64,000 nucleotides of DNA, from the NCBI RefSeq assembly GCF_041431135.1, contig NZ_CP107799.1, positions 6,882,001-6,946,000 of the forward strand. The letters are read 5' to 3'. The notes beneath the pieces were generated by a model, which did no database searches, was not told the origin of the DNA, and saw only the letters and a list, made by a program, of their open reading frames with translations. This DNA is from Streptomyces sp. NBC_00554. GTDB taxonomy: Bacteria > Actinomycetota > Actinomycetes > Streptomycetales > Streptomycetaceae. The translations under genes and the position numbers were made by a program. Positions 1 to 8,410 of this stretch are shown in pieces (positions within the stretch are counted from its first letter, which is position 1; every line of letters begins with the position of its first letter).

Positions 1-517
1 TCACACCGAGGCCGAGTACCGGCACCACGGCGACCAGCACCCCGGACAGCGGCACGTCAAGGCCGAGGGCCAGCACGATGCCGCCCACACACATGATCGG
101 CGCCGACACCAGCAGGGTGAACGTCATCAGGGCGAGCATCTGCACCTGCTGGACGTCATTGGTGGTGCGGGTGATCAGCGAGGGCGCCCCGAAGTGGCCG
201 ACCTCGCGCGCGGAGAAGGACTGGACGCGGTCGAAGACGGCGCCCCGGATGTCCCGGCCGACGGCCGAAGCCGTACGGGCGCCGTAGTAGACGGCGCCGA
301 TGTTGCAGACGACCTGCGCCAGCGAGATCGCGATCATGACTGCGCCGAAGGACAGGATGTATCCCGTGTCGCCCTTCACGACGCCGTTGTCAATGATGTG
401 CGCGTTGAGCGTGGGCAGGTAGAGCGTGGCGCAGGTCTGCAGGAGCTGCAGCAGCACCAGCAGGGCGATGGGTTTCTTGTACGGACGGAGGTACGTACGA
501 AGTAGTCGTATGAGCAC
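1..517 (-). CDS. ABC exporter, N-terminal transmembrane part (cut by window edge)
   Basis: The reverse strand reads from a GTG at 517 into a protein starting MLIRLLRTYLRPYKKP and is still open at the window edge, so only about 172 residues are visible. They match the N-terminal half of a type IV ABC exporter transmembrane domain: a basic start, hydrophobic helices, and the NDVQQVQ stretch typical of the first intracellular loop in multidrug or lipid exporters. The ATP-binding domain must lie beyond position 1. It sits downstream of the xylulokinase on the same strand with a 150-bp gap, so it may have its own promoter. The substrate cannot be told. Such exporters often work as heterodimers, so a second half-transporter beyond the edge is likely. 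Confidence 0.85.
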   Translation of the reverse strand, partial: MLIRLLRTYLRPYKKPIALLVLLQLLQTCATLYLPTLNAHIIDNGVVKGDTGYILSFGAVMIAISLAQVVCNIGAVYYGARTASAVGRDIRGAVFDRVQSFSAREVGHFGAPSLITRTTNDVQQVQMLALMTFTLLVSAPIMCVGGIVLALGLDVPLSGVLVAVVPVLGLGV

Positions 518-667
518 GCGGGGTCTCTCGGAGTCGACGACGGGCGAGCGGTGGGTGCACCACCCCCTATCGTCGGACACTCCCCCCGTGTTACCTCAAC
601 CGATTAACCCAAGTGCAGGCCAAGAACCGACCCGGCCTCAGACCTGGGACGTACGCCCCGGGCTCTG

Positions 668-2122
668 TTAACCCCGGAACGCCCCAGGATGCGCCTGCTC
701 CCGTACGGCCACGTACTGCTGCCTTATGGCCTGGCCCATGGCCAGTTCCTCACCGGGGTCCAGCACCTGTGCGACCGGGCCCTGCCAGGCGGGCGGCGTC
801 CGCGGATCGAGGGTGCCCTGCGAGACGCCGAGCGCCCAGGCCGCCTGCCGGGCCGCGCCGAACGCCGCGTAGTCCGCCGGCTGCGGCACCACGACCTGCA
901 CGCCGAACAGCGCGGGCGCCACGGCCTGTACGGCGGGCAGCTCGGCGGCCTGTCCAAGAAGGAAGATCCGCCGTACGTCGACGCCCCGGCCGCGCAGCAC
1001 GTCGAGCGCGTCCGCGAGCCCGCACAGCATGCCCTCGAAGGCGGCCCGCGCCAGATGCTCGGGCCGCATCGACTCCCGTCGCAGCCCGGCCAGCATCCCC
1101 GCCGTGTGCGGCAGGTTCGGCGTCCGCTCGCCCTCCAGATACGGCAGCATCACCAGGCCGTGGGAGCCCGGCGTCGACTTCATCGCCAGGTCGGACAGGC
1201 TCTCCAGGTCGGGCAGGCCGAGGAGTTCGGCGGCGCCGCGCAGGGCTCGTACGGCATTGAGCGTGGTGACGACCGGCAGATGCATCCCGGTCGCGTCCGC
1301 GAGTGAGGTGATCATGCCGGAGGAGTCGAAGAGCGCCTCGGGGTGTACGGCCATCACGGAACCGGAGGCTCCGAGGGAGACGACCGCGTCCCCGAGCCCG
1401 ATGCCGAGCCCGAACGCCGCCGCCATGGTCTCGCCGGTCCCGGCGGATATGAGGAGCCCCTCCGGGGTGGTCCCCGCCGCGTCGGAAGGGCCGAGCACCT
1501 CGGGCAGCCCGGCCTGGTGCCCGAGCGCCATGTCGACGATGTCCGGCCGGTAACCGCCGGTCGCCGCCGACCAGTACCCGGTCCCGGAGGCCCCGCCCCG
1601 GTCGGTGGTCCTGCGCACCGGCCGCCCGAGCAGCTGCCACACCAGCCAGTCGTGCGCCTGCATGAGGAACGCGGTCCGCCGCGCGGAATCCGGTTCGGTC
1701 TTGTTCAGCCAGCGCAGCTTGGTCACCGGCTGGGCGGCCTGCGGTACGCAGCCCACGGCCTGGGCCCACGCCTCGCGCCCGCCGAGCGCGTCGACGAGAT
1801 CGGCGGCCGCGACCTGCGTCCGCTTGTCACTGCCGACGAGCGCAGGCCGCACCGTGTTCCCCTGCGCGTCCAGCGGGACAAGACCGTTCTGCTGCGCGGA
1901 CACGCCGATGGCCTGCACACCTTCGAGCAGTCCGCCGCCCGCCGCCTCTCCCAGGGACAGCAGCCAGGCCTGAGGGTCGACGTCGGAAGGACGCCCGCCG
2001 CCCTCGGTGGACTCGACCGGATGCGGCGCGTACCCCTGCTTGAGTACGACACCCGTGTCCGAGTCGCAGACGACGATGCGAGTGAAATCGGGCGAACTGT
2101 CCAACCCGGCGACTATCCCCAT
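668..2122 (-). CDS. xylB: Xylulokinase, FGGY family
   Basis: The 484-residue protein has the usual FGGY kinase length and plan. The N-terminal ATPase fold starts MGIVAGLDSSPDFTR, where the Asp is the expected phosphate-binding residue. The sugar-binding middle follows, with ALVGSDKRT and QAHDWLVWQLLG, and then the second ATPase lobe with FLLGQAAELPAVQ and YAAFGAARQAAWALG. FGGY xylulokinases phosphorylate D-xylulose to xylulose 5-phosphate for the pentose phosphate pathway in the cytosol. The start codon is ATG at 2122. The neighbours are an ABC exporter and a YtxH-like protein, not xylA or a xylose transporter, so the substrate is assigned by family resemblance only. Another pentulose remains possible. 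Confidence 0.85.
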   Translation of the reverse strand: MGIVAGLDSSPDFTRIVVCDSDTGVVLKQGYAPHPVESTEGGGRPSDVDPQAWLLSLGEAAGGGLLEGVQAIGVSAQQNGLVPLDAQGNTVRPALVGSDKRTQVAAADLVDALGGREAWAQAVGCVPQAAQPVTKLRWLNKTEPDSARRTAFLMQAHDWLVWQLLGRPVRRTTDRGGASGTGYWSAATGGYRPDIVDMALGHQAGLPEVLGPSDAAGTTPEGLLISAGTGETMAAAFGLGIGLGDAVVSLGASGSVMAVHPEALFDSSGMITSLADATGMHLPVVTTLNAVRALRGAAELLGLPDLESLSDLAMKSTPGSHGLVMLPYLEGERTPNLPHTAGMLAGLRRESMRPEHLARAAFEGMLCGLADALDVLRGRGVDVRRIFLLGQAAELPAVQAVAPALFGVQVVVPQPADYAAFGAARQAAWALGVSQGTLDPRTPPAWQGPVAQVLDPGEELAMGQAIRQQYVAVREQAHPGAFRG

Positions 2123-2208
2123 GGCGCAAATTCTGCCGTACCGCGAGAGGCGACCGCGCCGGACCGGATCGTGCGGGCCCGATCGCTACGTGCTGGAGGC
2201 GCCCCTCG

Positions 2209-2514
2209 CTAGGTGTTGGAGGTGCCCCAGTCGTCTTCGCCGCGGCCGTTGGCGTTCCGCTCGCGCAGGGAGCGGACCCGGTCGGTCACCGAGGTGGGGA
2301 CCCGGTCGCCCACCTTCTCGCTCACCGCGTGGTACGCCTTGCCCGCGAACTCGCGGCCCTGCTGGGCGGCGCTCTCGGCGGTGTTGCGCACCGCCGGGTT
2401 CTGCGAGATCTGGCGGGCGGACTTCTTCAGCTGCTCGTAACGCTCGCGCCCGGCGCGAGAGCCCAGCACGTAACCCAGAGCCAGTCCGGCGACGAATGTG
2501 AGCCGGTAGCGCAT
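2209..2514 (-). CDS. YtxH-like small membrane-anchored protein
   Basis: This 101-residue protein starts MRYRLTFVAGLALGYVLGSR: one short Gly/Ala-rich N-terminal membrane segment with a GYVLGSRAG motif, then a long charged helical tail. That is the layout of YtxH-domain proteins. The ATG at 2514 is chosen over upstream in-frame starts because a GGAAGG Shine-Dalgarno lies about 9 bases before it, and because the longer frame would run back into the tRNA genes. Function is unknown; homologues are often linked to stress or envelope. The xylulokinase follows 86 bp downstream on the same strand. Confidence 0.75.
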   Translation of the reverse strand: MRYRLTFVAGLALGYVLGSRAGRERYEQLKKSARQISQNPAVRNTAESAAQQGREFAGKAYHAVSEKVGDRVPTSVTDRVRSLRERNANGRGEDDWGTSNT

Positions 2515-2661
2515 GACGGCCACCCTTCCCTTGCGTCGGCATCGGTGCGGGGGCGGAACCGATTGGCGGAGCACCCCCCTGCTTGCGCTAATGTATGTGT
2601 CGCAGCAAGCGCACGCCCCCTGGCGAATACCCAGGTAGGTGCGTTCGATGCAACGAAGCGA

Positions 2662-2734
2662 TCCCCTGTAGCTCAATTGGCAGAGCAGCCGGCTGTTAAC
2701 CGGCAGGTTACTGGTTCGAGTCCAGTCGGGGGAG
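2662..2734 (+). tRNA. tRNA-Asn (GTT)
   Basis: A full cloverleaf can be folded: acceptor TCCCCTG pairs with CGGGGGA, the anticodon arm is CCGGC-TGTTAAC-CGG with anticodon GTT, and the T-arm is ACTGG-TTCGAGT-CCAGT. The discriminator base is G, and the 3' CCA is not encoded. It is the first of two nearly identical tRNA-Asn genes separated by 5 bp. Confidence 0.95.
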
Positions 2735-2739
2735 CTCGA

Positions 2740-2812
2740 TCTCCTGTAGCTCAATTGGCAGAGCAGCCGGCTGTTAACCGGCAGGTTACTGGTTCGAGTC
2801 CAGTCGGGAGAG
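2740..2812 (+). tRNA. tRNA-Asn (GTT), second copy
   Basis: The cloverleaf and anticodon GTT are the same as in the first copy. The body is identical, but acceptor pair 3-70 is T-A here instead of C-G (TCTCCTG with CGGGAGA), so the difference is compensated and the stem stays intact. The 3' CCA is not encoded. A strong terminator follows at 2822. Confidence 0.95.
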
Positions 2813-2821
2813 CAACGGAAG

Positions 2822-2844
2822 AGGACCCCTCAGGGGTCCTTTTT
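2822..2844 (+). terminator. Rho-independent terminator after the tRNA-Asn pair
   Basis: AGGACCCCT and AGGGGTCCT form a perfect 9-bp inverted repeat almost without spacer, followed by TTTT. This is a classic intrinsic terminator with a T-run, ten bases after the second tRNA. Confidence 0.9.
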
Positions 2845-2979
2845 CATGTCCTCCGGAACCGCGCACGGCACACCGAAGTCCTCATGGTCATGCGTTGCCG
2901 ACCATCCGAAGCAGGAGATCGTATGAGCGGCTATGCTGCGGCAGACGGCGCGCACAAATGTGCGCGACGCGCCGTAGAT

Positions 2980-3056
2980 GGGGCGGTAGCTCAGCCGGTT
3001 AGAGCAGCGGACTCATAATCCGTCGGCCGTGGGTTCGAGTCCCACCCGCCCCACCA
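2980..3056 (+). tRNA. tRNA with CAT anticodon (Met elongator or lysidine-modified Ile2)
   Basis: Acceptor GGGGCGG pairs perfectly with CCGCCCC, the anticodon loop is CTCATAA with anticodon CAT, and the T-arm is GTGGG-TTCGAGT-CCCAC. The discriminator is A at 3053 and the 3' CCA is encoded (3054-3056). CAT is used both by elongator Met and by Ile2 (modified by TilS). The two cannot be separated safely by eye; the A discriminator fits both. It is not the initiator, since position 1 pairs with 72. Confidence 0.9.
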
Positions 3057-3105
3057 TGCGCGGTTTCTGGACCTGCGGAAACGTTCCTTGTGAGGTGTCG
3101 GAGCG

Positions 3106-4332
3106 TCAACTTCCGCCCAACGGACGGAAGCTGCTGCCCGTGAGTTCGGCGTCCGTGTCGTTTCCGGTCTGCCGCACCGCCGGCACGGGCTTGGGCGCCG
3201 TGGGTTCGGGCAGGGTGCGGAACAGCAGCCAGCTCAGCACGGGCATCAGGATCAGGGGTGCCAGAGCCGTGCGCAGGGAGGTCGCGTCGGCGACGCTGCC
3301 GATCAGGGGGCTGGCCAGGCCGCCGATGCTGACGGTCAGTCCGAGGGTGACGCCGCCGGCCGTGCCGACGCGCGTGGGCAGGTAGTCCTGGCCGAGGGTG
3401 ACGTGCAGGGAGAAGGGGACGTACAGGCCGATGGAGGTCAGCGCCACGAACGCGTAGAACGCCGGGCCGGGGATGAACACGGTTCCCGCGACGGCGGCGA
3501 TCGTGAGGAGGTAGGACCAGCGGGCGACGGTGACCCGGTCCCAGCGGTTGGCCAGGCTGCCGCCCGCCACCGAGCCCATCGCACCGCCGATGTAGAGCAC
3601 GAACAGCGCCACGGTGCCCGCTGTCGTACCGCCTCCCACCCGCTGCTGGGCGTAGAGCGAGATGAACGTGCTCAGGCCGACGAAGACGATGGACCGGAAG
3701 ACCACGGCCAGCGACAGCTTCACGAAGGACGCCTTGTCGTCGGCGCCGACCACGGCTGGGCCGCCTGAACTGCCGGGGGCTGTCTTCTTCTGGAGTGCGC
3801 GCAGGACGGGCAGGCACAGCACGCTGCCGGCGAGGGCCGGCAGCACGAGCAGTGGCGACAGGCGCAGGCCGCCGGAGGCGACGACGGCGGTGACCATGAG
3901 CGGCGCGGCGGCGAAGCCGAGATTGCCGCCGACGGAGAACCAGCCCATCGCGCTGTGGCTGCCCTCGCTGAGGAGCCGGGCGACGCGTGCGGACTCGGGG
4001 TGGTAGGCGGCGACTCCGACGCCTGACATCGCCACGAAGAGCAGTGTCAGCGGGTAGGAGCCGCTCAGGCCGCTGAGGGCGATACCGAGTCCGCCGAGGA
4101 CGGTGCTCACCGGCAGGATCCAGGGCATCGCCCAGCGGTCGGTGAGCAGGCCGAACACCGGTTGGGCCACCGAGGACAGCACGGACGCGGCGAGCACGAT
4201 GCCCGAGACCGCGGCGTAGCCGTAGGCGCGCTCGGCGACGAAGAACGGGACGAGAGAGGCGACCGTGCCCTGGTAGATGTCCACACAGGCATGGCCGACG
4301 GACAGCAGGGTGATCGATTTGGTCCTTGACAC
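3106..4332 (-). CDS. MFS efflux transporter, fosmidomycin-resistance (Fsr)-like
   Basis: The protein has about 408 residues and twelve predicted membrane segments. The first helix region reads ITLLSVGHACVDIYQG, and PVFGLLTDRW is the loop 2-3 motif typical of the Fsr branch of drug exporters. A GTG start at 4332 (VSRTKSITLL) is preferred because Fsr-like proteins begin here and it leaves 54 bp for a divergent promoter. The frame stays open to an ATG at 4383, only 3 bp from the AraC gene. The divergent AraC-type neighbour is the likely regulator. The substrate is unknown; a role in export of small toxic compounds is inferred. Confidence 0.85.
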   Translation of the reverse strand: MSRTKSITLLSVGHACVDIYQGTVASLVPFFVAERAYGYAAVSGIVLAASVLSSVAQPVFGLLTDRWAMPWILPVSTVLGGLGIALSGLSGSYPLTLLFVAMSGVGVAAYHPESARVARLLSEGSHSAMGWFSVGGNLGFAAAPLMVTAVVASGGLRLSPLLVLPALAGSVLCLPVLRALQKKTAPGSSGGPAVVGADDKASFVKLSLAVVFRSIVFVGLSTFISLYAQQRVGGGTTAGTVALFVLYIGGAMGSVAGGSLANRWDRVTVARWSYLLTIAAVAGTVFIPGPAFYAFVALTSIGLYVPFSLHVTLGQDYLPTRVGTAGGVTLGLTVSIGGLASPLIGSVADATSLRTALAPLILMPVLSWLLFRTLPEPTAPKPVPAVRQTGNDTDAELTGSSFRPLGGS

Positions 4333-4386
4333 CTCACCATGCTCATCGCCGGGCAGCGTGTCGCGCTTCCGGTAAGCTGCCAACCA

Positions 4387-5142
4387 ATGTCAGAAATCCG
4401 CCACGAGCCCGTAGCGCCGACCCGTACTCAGTGGCTGGCGCCCGGAGCCGCCATCGACGCCCACCGCCACGACGACCACCAGATCGTCTACGCGGGCCGG
4501 GGAGTGCTGGCCGTGACCACCAGCAGCGGCTCGTGGTTCGCGCCGGGCAATCGCGCCATCTGGGTGCCGGCCGGCACCGTGCACGCCCACCAGGCCCACG
4601 GTGAACTCGAACTGCACCTGGTCGGTCTGCCCGCGAGTGACAACCCGCTCGGTCTGGACGAGCCGACCGTGCTGACCGTCGGTGCGCTGCTGCGGGAACT
4701 GGTCCTCGCCTACACCCGCACCCCGCACGACGACAGCGCCGAACGCGGGCGGCTGCGGGCCGTGCTGCTCGACCAGTTGAGGGCATCACTCCAGCAGCCG
4801 CTGCACCTGCCCACGCCAACCGCCCCTCTGCTGAAGGCGGTCTGCGAGATCCTGCACACGCACCCGGCCGACGACCGCACCCTGGTGGCACTCGGCAGGG
4901 AAGTCGGCGCCAGCGACCGCACCCTCTCCCGCCTCTTCAAAGCCGATCTCGGCATGACGTTCCCGCAGTGGCGCACCCAACTGCGCCTCTACCACGCCCT
5001 GGTCCTGCTGGCCGAGAACACCCCGGTCACCGCCGTGGCCCACCTGTGCGGCTGGTCGTCCGCCAGCGCGTTCATCGACGTCTTCCGCCGGACCTTCGGG
5101 CACACCCCGGGCACACATCAGCCGCGCGAGAAGACAGGCTGA
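4387..5142 (+). CDS. AraC-family transcriptional regulator with cupin sensor domain
   Basis: This 251-residue protein has an N-terminal cupin-like half containing DAHRHDDHQIVYAGRG and VPAGTVHAHQAHGE (residues about 20-75). The C-terminal half carries two helix-turn-helix motifs, around VALGREVGASDRTLSRLFK and AHLCGWSSASAFIDVFRRTFG. The ATG at 4387 is chosen because the longer frame would overlap the divergent MFS gene. AraC proteins with cupin domains usually sense a small ligand and control an adjacent gene; control of the divergent MFS exporter is inferred from the arrangement. Confidence 0.88.
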   Translation: MSEIRHEPVAPTRTQWLAPGAAIDAHRHDDHQIVYAGRGVLAVTTSSGSWFAPGNRAIWVPAGTVHAHQAHGELELHLVGLPASDNPLGLDEPTVLTVGALLRELVLAYTRTPHDDSAERGRLRAVLLDQLRASLQQPLHLPTPTAPLLKAVCEILHTHPADDRTLVALGREVGASDRTLSRLFKADLGMTFPQWRTQLRLYHALVLLAENTPVTAVAHLCGWSSASAFIDVFRRTFGHTPGTHQPREKTG

Positions 5143-5171
5143 TCGGCCCGTCGTCCCCGCCGCCACCTGCT

Positions 5172-6509
5172 TCACGCGTAGGCGTCCTCGACAGCGACTC
5201 GCCGCACTGTGCGCAGCGACGACCGGAGACTGTCCGGATCGGTCGAGCCCAGAGCGAGGCGGATCGCCTGCGGTGTGTGCGTCGTGGTGGAGAACGGTTC
5301 GGCCGTGGCCACCGAGATGTTCTGACGCGCGAGGGTGGCGGTCAGGCGATCGGCGCGTGCGTCGTCGGGCAGCGGCAGCCAGGTGAAGTAGGACGAGGGG
5401 TGGCTGATGAGGGGCAGGCCCGCCAGCTCCTGTCCGGCGATCGCCTGGCGGGCCTTCGCGTCGTCTCGTTTCCGCGCTTCCAGGTGGTCCACCGTGCCGT
5501 CGTCGAGCCAGCGGCAGGCGATGGCGGTGGTGAGGGCGGGGGTGTTCCAGGTGGTCGCCCGGATCGCGCGTTCGAGCGACGGCGCCGCGGCGGGCGGGGC
5601 GACGACGAAGCCGACCCGGAGGCCGGTGGCGACGCTCTTGGACAGTCCCGAGACGTAGACGGTGATGTCCGGCGCGGTCGCGGCCAGCGGCGGTGGAGGG
5701 TCCTCGACGAGGTAGGCGTAGGAGGCGTCCTCGATGATGAGCGGACCGTGCTGCCGGGCGATCTTGATCAGGCGGGTCCGGTCGGTTGCCGGCATCACCC
5801 AGCCCAGCGGGTTGTGCAGGGTGGGCATGGTGTAGATCGCCCGGACGGGGCGGGTGGCGCACAGCTTCTCGAGGGCGTCGAGATCCGGCCCGTTGGCGGT
5901 TGCGGGGATGGGCGCCAGGTCGAGATGGAAGGCGTGTGCGAGGACCTTGAAGCCCGGGTAGGTGAGTGCGTCGACCGCGACGACGTCACCGGCGTTGAGC
6001 GTGGCCATGACGGTGATGGCGAGGCCGTGCTGCGCTCCGTTGGTGATGAGGATCCGGTCCGCGTCCGTGGTGATTCCCCGGCGCCTCAGGTGCCGTGCGA
6101 TCGAGGCTCTGTCCTGGAGGCGCCCTCGATGTGGCTGGTAGCGCAGCAGTGTGTCGAGGTCACCGGCGCCGGCCACCTCTCGCAGGGCCTGCCGCAGGAG
6201 ATCGGCCTGTCCGGGCAGTGACGGATGGTTGAAGTTGAGGTCGACCGCGTCCGTGGCGACGACCTGCTGATCGATGCCGTGACCGGCGGGAACCGCGATG
6301 TCGCGCACGAACGTGCCGCGGCCCTGTTCCCGGCTCACCAGACCCATGATCTCCAGCTCGGCGTACACCCGGGTCGCGGTCACCACGGCGATGCCCTCAC
6401 GGGCGGCGAGCCCACGGTGGGTCGGCAGCCGTGCGCCCGCGGCGAGCCGCCCGCTCCGGATGTCGGACGCGAGCGCGTCGACCAGCGTTTTGTACCGCGA
6501 GGCTGCCAT
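5172..6509 (-). CDS. MocR-type regulator: GntR DNA-binding domain fused to aminotransferase-like domain
   Basis: This 445-residue protein has an N-terminal GntR winged helix (residues about 5-70, with LPTHRGLAAREGIAVVTATR) and a fold-type I aminotransferase domain over the rest. SGLSKSVATGLRVGF carries the expected PLP-binding lysine, and LITNGAQHGLA and EDASYAYL are also visible. MocR proteins keep the aminotransferase fold as a ligand sensor and usually control a divergent gene. The ATG at 6509 is chosen over one at 6527 because the latter lies inside a palindrome that looks like the operator. Divergent control of the DJ-1/PfpI gene is inferred. Confidence 0.9.
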   Translation of the reverse strand: MAASRYKTLVDALASDIRSGRLAAGARLPTHRGLAAREGIAVVTATRVYAELEIMGLVSREQGRGTFVRDIAVPAGHGIDQQVVATDAVDLNFNHPSLPGQADLLRQALREVAGAGDLDTLLRYQPHRGRLQDRASIARHLRRRGITTDADRILITNGAQHGLAITVMATLNAGDVVAVDALTYPGFKVLAHAFHLDLAPIPATANGPDLDALEKLCATRPVRAIYTMPTLHNPLGWVMPATDRTRLIKIARQHGPLIIEDASYAYLVEDPPPPLAATAPDITVYVSGLSKSVATGLRVGFVVAPPAAAPSLERAIRATTWNTPALTTAIACRWLDDGTVDHLEARKRDDAKARQAIAGQELAGLPLISHPSSYFTWLPLPDDARADRLTATLARQNISVATAEPFSTTTHTPQAIRLALGSTDPDSLRSSLRTVRRVAVEDAYA

Positions 6510-6516
6510 GCGCCGG

Positions 6517-6566
6517 ATTGTATCCATGACAATTCTTTGACTGTCCTGGTCGATGGTTCCTACCGT
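6517..6566. promoter_or_regulatory. Putative MocR operator and divergent promoter
   Basis: ATTGT and ACAAT (6517-6521 and 6529-6533) form an inverted repeat with a 7-bp spacer directly upstream of the regulator's start. On the plus strand a TTGACT (6537-6542) and a TACCGT (6561-6566) stand 18 bp apart and could be the -35 and -10 of the DJ-1/PfpI gene. The palindrome would then lie just upstream of -35. Seen by eye only. Confidence 0.4.
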
Positions 6567-6571
6567 CAAGA

Positions 6572-6613
6572 ACCACCGACCACCGACCACCGACCACCGA
6601 CCACCGACCACCG
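6572..6613 (+). repeat. Six tandem copies of ACCACCG in a 5' leader
   Basis: Six perfect copies of the 7-mer ACCACCG run from 6572 to 6613, ending just before the Shine-Dalgarno GGAAGGA (6618-6624) of the DJ-1/PfpI gene and starting 5 bp after its putative -10. They would fill most of the mRNA leader. A perfect heptamer array like this can change copy number by slippage and so alter leader length. Confidence 0.9.
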
Positions 6614-6632
6614 ACCCGGAAGGACAGCCGCC

Positions 6633-7274
6633 GTGCCGCACATCGCCATCCTCACCTTCGAGGGCTACAACGAGCTCGACTCCCTGATCGCGCTCGGTGT
6701 CCTCAACCGCATCAAGACCGACGACTGGCGCGTCACCATCGCCACCCCCAGCCCCAAGGTGACGTCGATGAACGGGGTGGTCATCGAGCAGATGTCCACC
6801 CTTGAGGAGGCGTGCGCCGCCGACGCCGTCATCGTCGGGAGCGGCATCGCCACCCGCGAGGTCGTAGAAGACCCGGCGATCATGAACGTCCTGCGCCGCC
6901 TGGACCCCTCGCGCCAGCTCATCGCCGCCCAGTGCTCCGGCGCACTCGTGCTGGCCAAGCTCGGCCTGCTGGGCTCCATCCCCGCCTGCACCGACCTGAC
7001 CACCAAGCCCTGGGTCGTCGCCGCCGGCGTCGAGGTGCTCAACCAGCCCTTCTACGCCAAGGACAACATCGCCACCGCCGGCGGCTGCCTGGCCTCGCAC
7101 TACCTCGCCGCCTGGATCATCGCCCGCTTTGAGGGCCACGACGCCGCCGAAAGCGCGCTGCACTACGTCGCCCCGGTCGGCGAGAAGGAGGAGTACATCG
7201 AGCGCGCCTGGCGCAACATCACGCCCTACCTGGGACCCTCCTGCGTCGCGCAGCCCGTCGGCGTCACCCGATAA
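6633..7274 (+). CDS. DJ-1/PfpI-family protein
   Basis: This 213-residue protein starts at a GTG (VPHIAILTFEGYNELD) with a strong GGAAGGA Shine-Dalgarno eight bases upstream. The nucleophile elbow IAAQCSGALVLAKLG carries the conserved Cys, and TAGGCLASHYLAAWI follows, as in DJ-1/PfpI and isonitrile-hydratase-like proteins. Members act as glyoxalases, hydratases or redox sensors; the exact reaction cannot be told. It is divergent from the MocR regulator and is probably its target. It converges on the DUF1345 gene with a 19-bp gap. Confidence 0.85.
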   Translation: MPHIAILTFEGYNELDSLIALGVLNRIKTDDWRVTIATPSPKVTSMNGVVIEQMSTLEEACAADAVIVGSGIATREVVEDPAIMNVLRRLDPSRQLIAAQCSGALVLAKLGLLGSIPACTDLTTKPWVVAAGVEVLNQPFYAKDNIATAGGCLASHYLAAWIIARFEGHDAAESALHYVAPVGEKEEYIERAWRNITPYLGPSCVAQPVGVTR

Positions 7275-7293
7275 GCGACCGTGCAGAAAACGT

Positions 7294-7908
7294 TCAACGA
7301 GTGAAGATTCCCGCGACAAGGTTGATGGCGGTAGCCAGAATGCTGGTGCCGAAGACGTACGACAGAAGGGTGTGCCGCAGGACCACCGAGCGGATCGTCG
7401 TGCTGGAGACGTCGGTGTCGGAGACCTGGTAGGTCATGCCCAGGTTGTAGCTGAAGTAGAAGAAGTCCCGGTACGCCGGCGGATGGCCGGAGTTGAAGTC
7501 GATTCCGCCCGCGGAAGCCAGGTAGTAGAGGTACGCGTACCGGGTGGCGTACATCAGGTGCAGTGCGGCCCAGGCCATGAACACACCGATGAGAGCCGTC
7601 GCCGCATGGGTGGTGTCGGAGTTGCCGAGCATGAACACCACGATGCCGACAAGGCCGCACAGGGCGGCCACGACCACGGCGATCTCTTCGGTGACGGGCC
7701 GCAGGTCCTCGCGTCGAGCGTTTCGGCGGGTCGTTTCGGCGTCCATCGGCCACAGCACGATCCAGCCGACCACCACGAAGCATGTCTCGGTGGCGGCGAC
7801 ACCCGCGAGAATGCCCAGCGGTAGATCGGTCGACGAACCGACGGCCACACCGACGGCTGCTCCGACGACGACCGCGTTGGCGAGCCGTGGGACTGCGGAC
7901 AGGGACAT
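7294..7908 (-). CDS. DUF1345 family integral membrane protein
   Basis: About 204 residues with several predicted membrane helices: an N-terminal pair, then IAVVVAALCGLVGIVVFML and GVFMAWAALHLMYATRYAY, and a last helix near the C-terminus. The acidic motif DFFYFSYNLGMTYQVSDTDV is the hallmark of DUF1345. No biochemical function is established. The ATG at 7908 is chosen. In-frame GTG codons a few residues upstream are possible starts, while longer frames run into the pseudogene region. Confidence 0.82.
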   Translation of the reverse strand: MSLSAVPRLANAVVVGAAVGVAVGSSTDLPLGILAGVAATETCFVVVGWIVLWPMDAETTRRNARREDLRPVTEEIAVVVAALCGLVGIVVFMLGNSDTTHAATALIGVFMAWAALHLMYATRYAYLYYLASAGGIDFNSGHPPAYRDFFYFSYNLGMTYQVSDTDVSSTTIRSVVLRHTLLSYVFGTSILATAINLVAGIFTR

Positions 7909-8019
7909 CAGGGATCTCACGCGCACAAGCCATGACGGTAGCCGCTCGTCGCTGGTCAGGTGGGGGCAGAGGCCGGCGAGGGTCCCCGGCGACCGCCCGG
8001 GCCACGGCGGAGACAGCGG

Positions 8020-8406
8020 ATCGGGGGCTCCTTCCTGCTGCCCAACGCCTGGTGCGTGGGCAGCGCCCGCGTCCTGGAGTCGGCCGGCTTCCCCGCGGTG
8101 GCGACCACGAGCGCGGGCATCGCGTTCTCCCTCGGACGTCCGGACCACGACTTCTTCGACGAGAAGGCACCGGACGGCCGTGTCGACCGCGAGACGATGA
8201 TGCGTCGCGTGCGTGAGATCGCCGACGGGGTGACGGTGCCCGTCAGCGCGGACCTCGAAGACGGGTACGGCGAGGCGCCCGAGACGGTGGCCACCACCGT
8301 CTCCCTGACGCTCGCGGCGGGCGCCGCCGGCGGCAACATCGAAGACTTCACCGGCGACCGCACCGGGCCGCTGTACGACGAGGCGCTCGCGGTGGACCGC
8401 ATCCGG
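8020..8406 (+). pseudogene. Truncated isocitrate lyase / PEP mutase-family protein (N-terminal third only)
   Basis: The frame encodes SFLLPNAWCVGSARVLESAG, then FPAVATTSAGIAFSLGRPD and VPVSADLEDGYGEAPETV. These are the conserved start and metal-binding region of the isocitrate lyase/PEP mutase family, which normally runs to 250-280 residues. The match begins abruptly near 8020 without a family-like N-terminus or ribosome site, and stops at about 8406 (LYDEALAVDRIRA), where the frame turns to Arg/Pro-rich nonsense. Only about 125 family residues remain. It is followed directly by a fragment of an unrelated gene, so a deletion probably joined the two. Confidence 0.8.
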
Positions 8407-8410
8407 GCCC

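Noticed and set aside
2662..3056. tRNA cluster as attachment site of an integrated element
   Set aside because: No integrase gene and no second copy of a tRNA 3' end were seen in the window; the tRNA-Asn pair is a plain tandem duplication.
6572..6613. Possible CRISPR or coding repeat
   Set aside because: Seven-base units without spacers in a leader upstream of a ribosome site; a simple tandem array.
6509..7319. N-terminal extension of the MocR regulator through the DJ-1 gene
   Set aside because: Antisense to an intact gene and outside the GntR fold.
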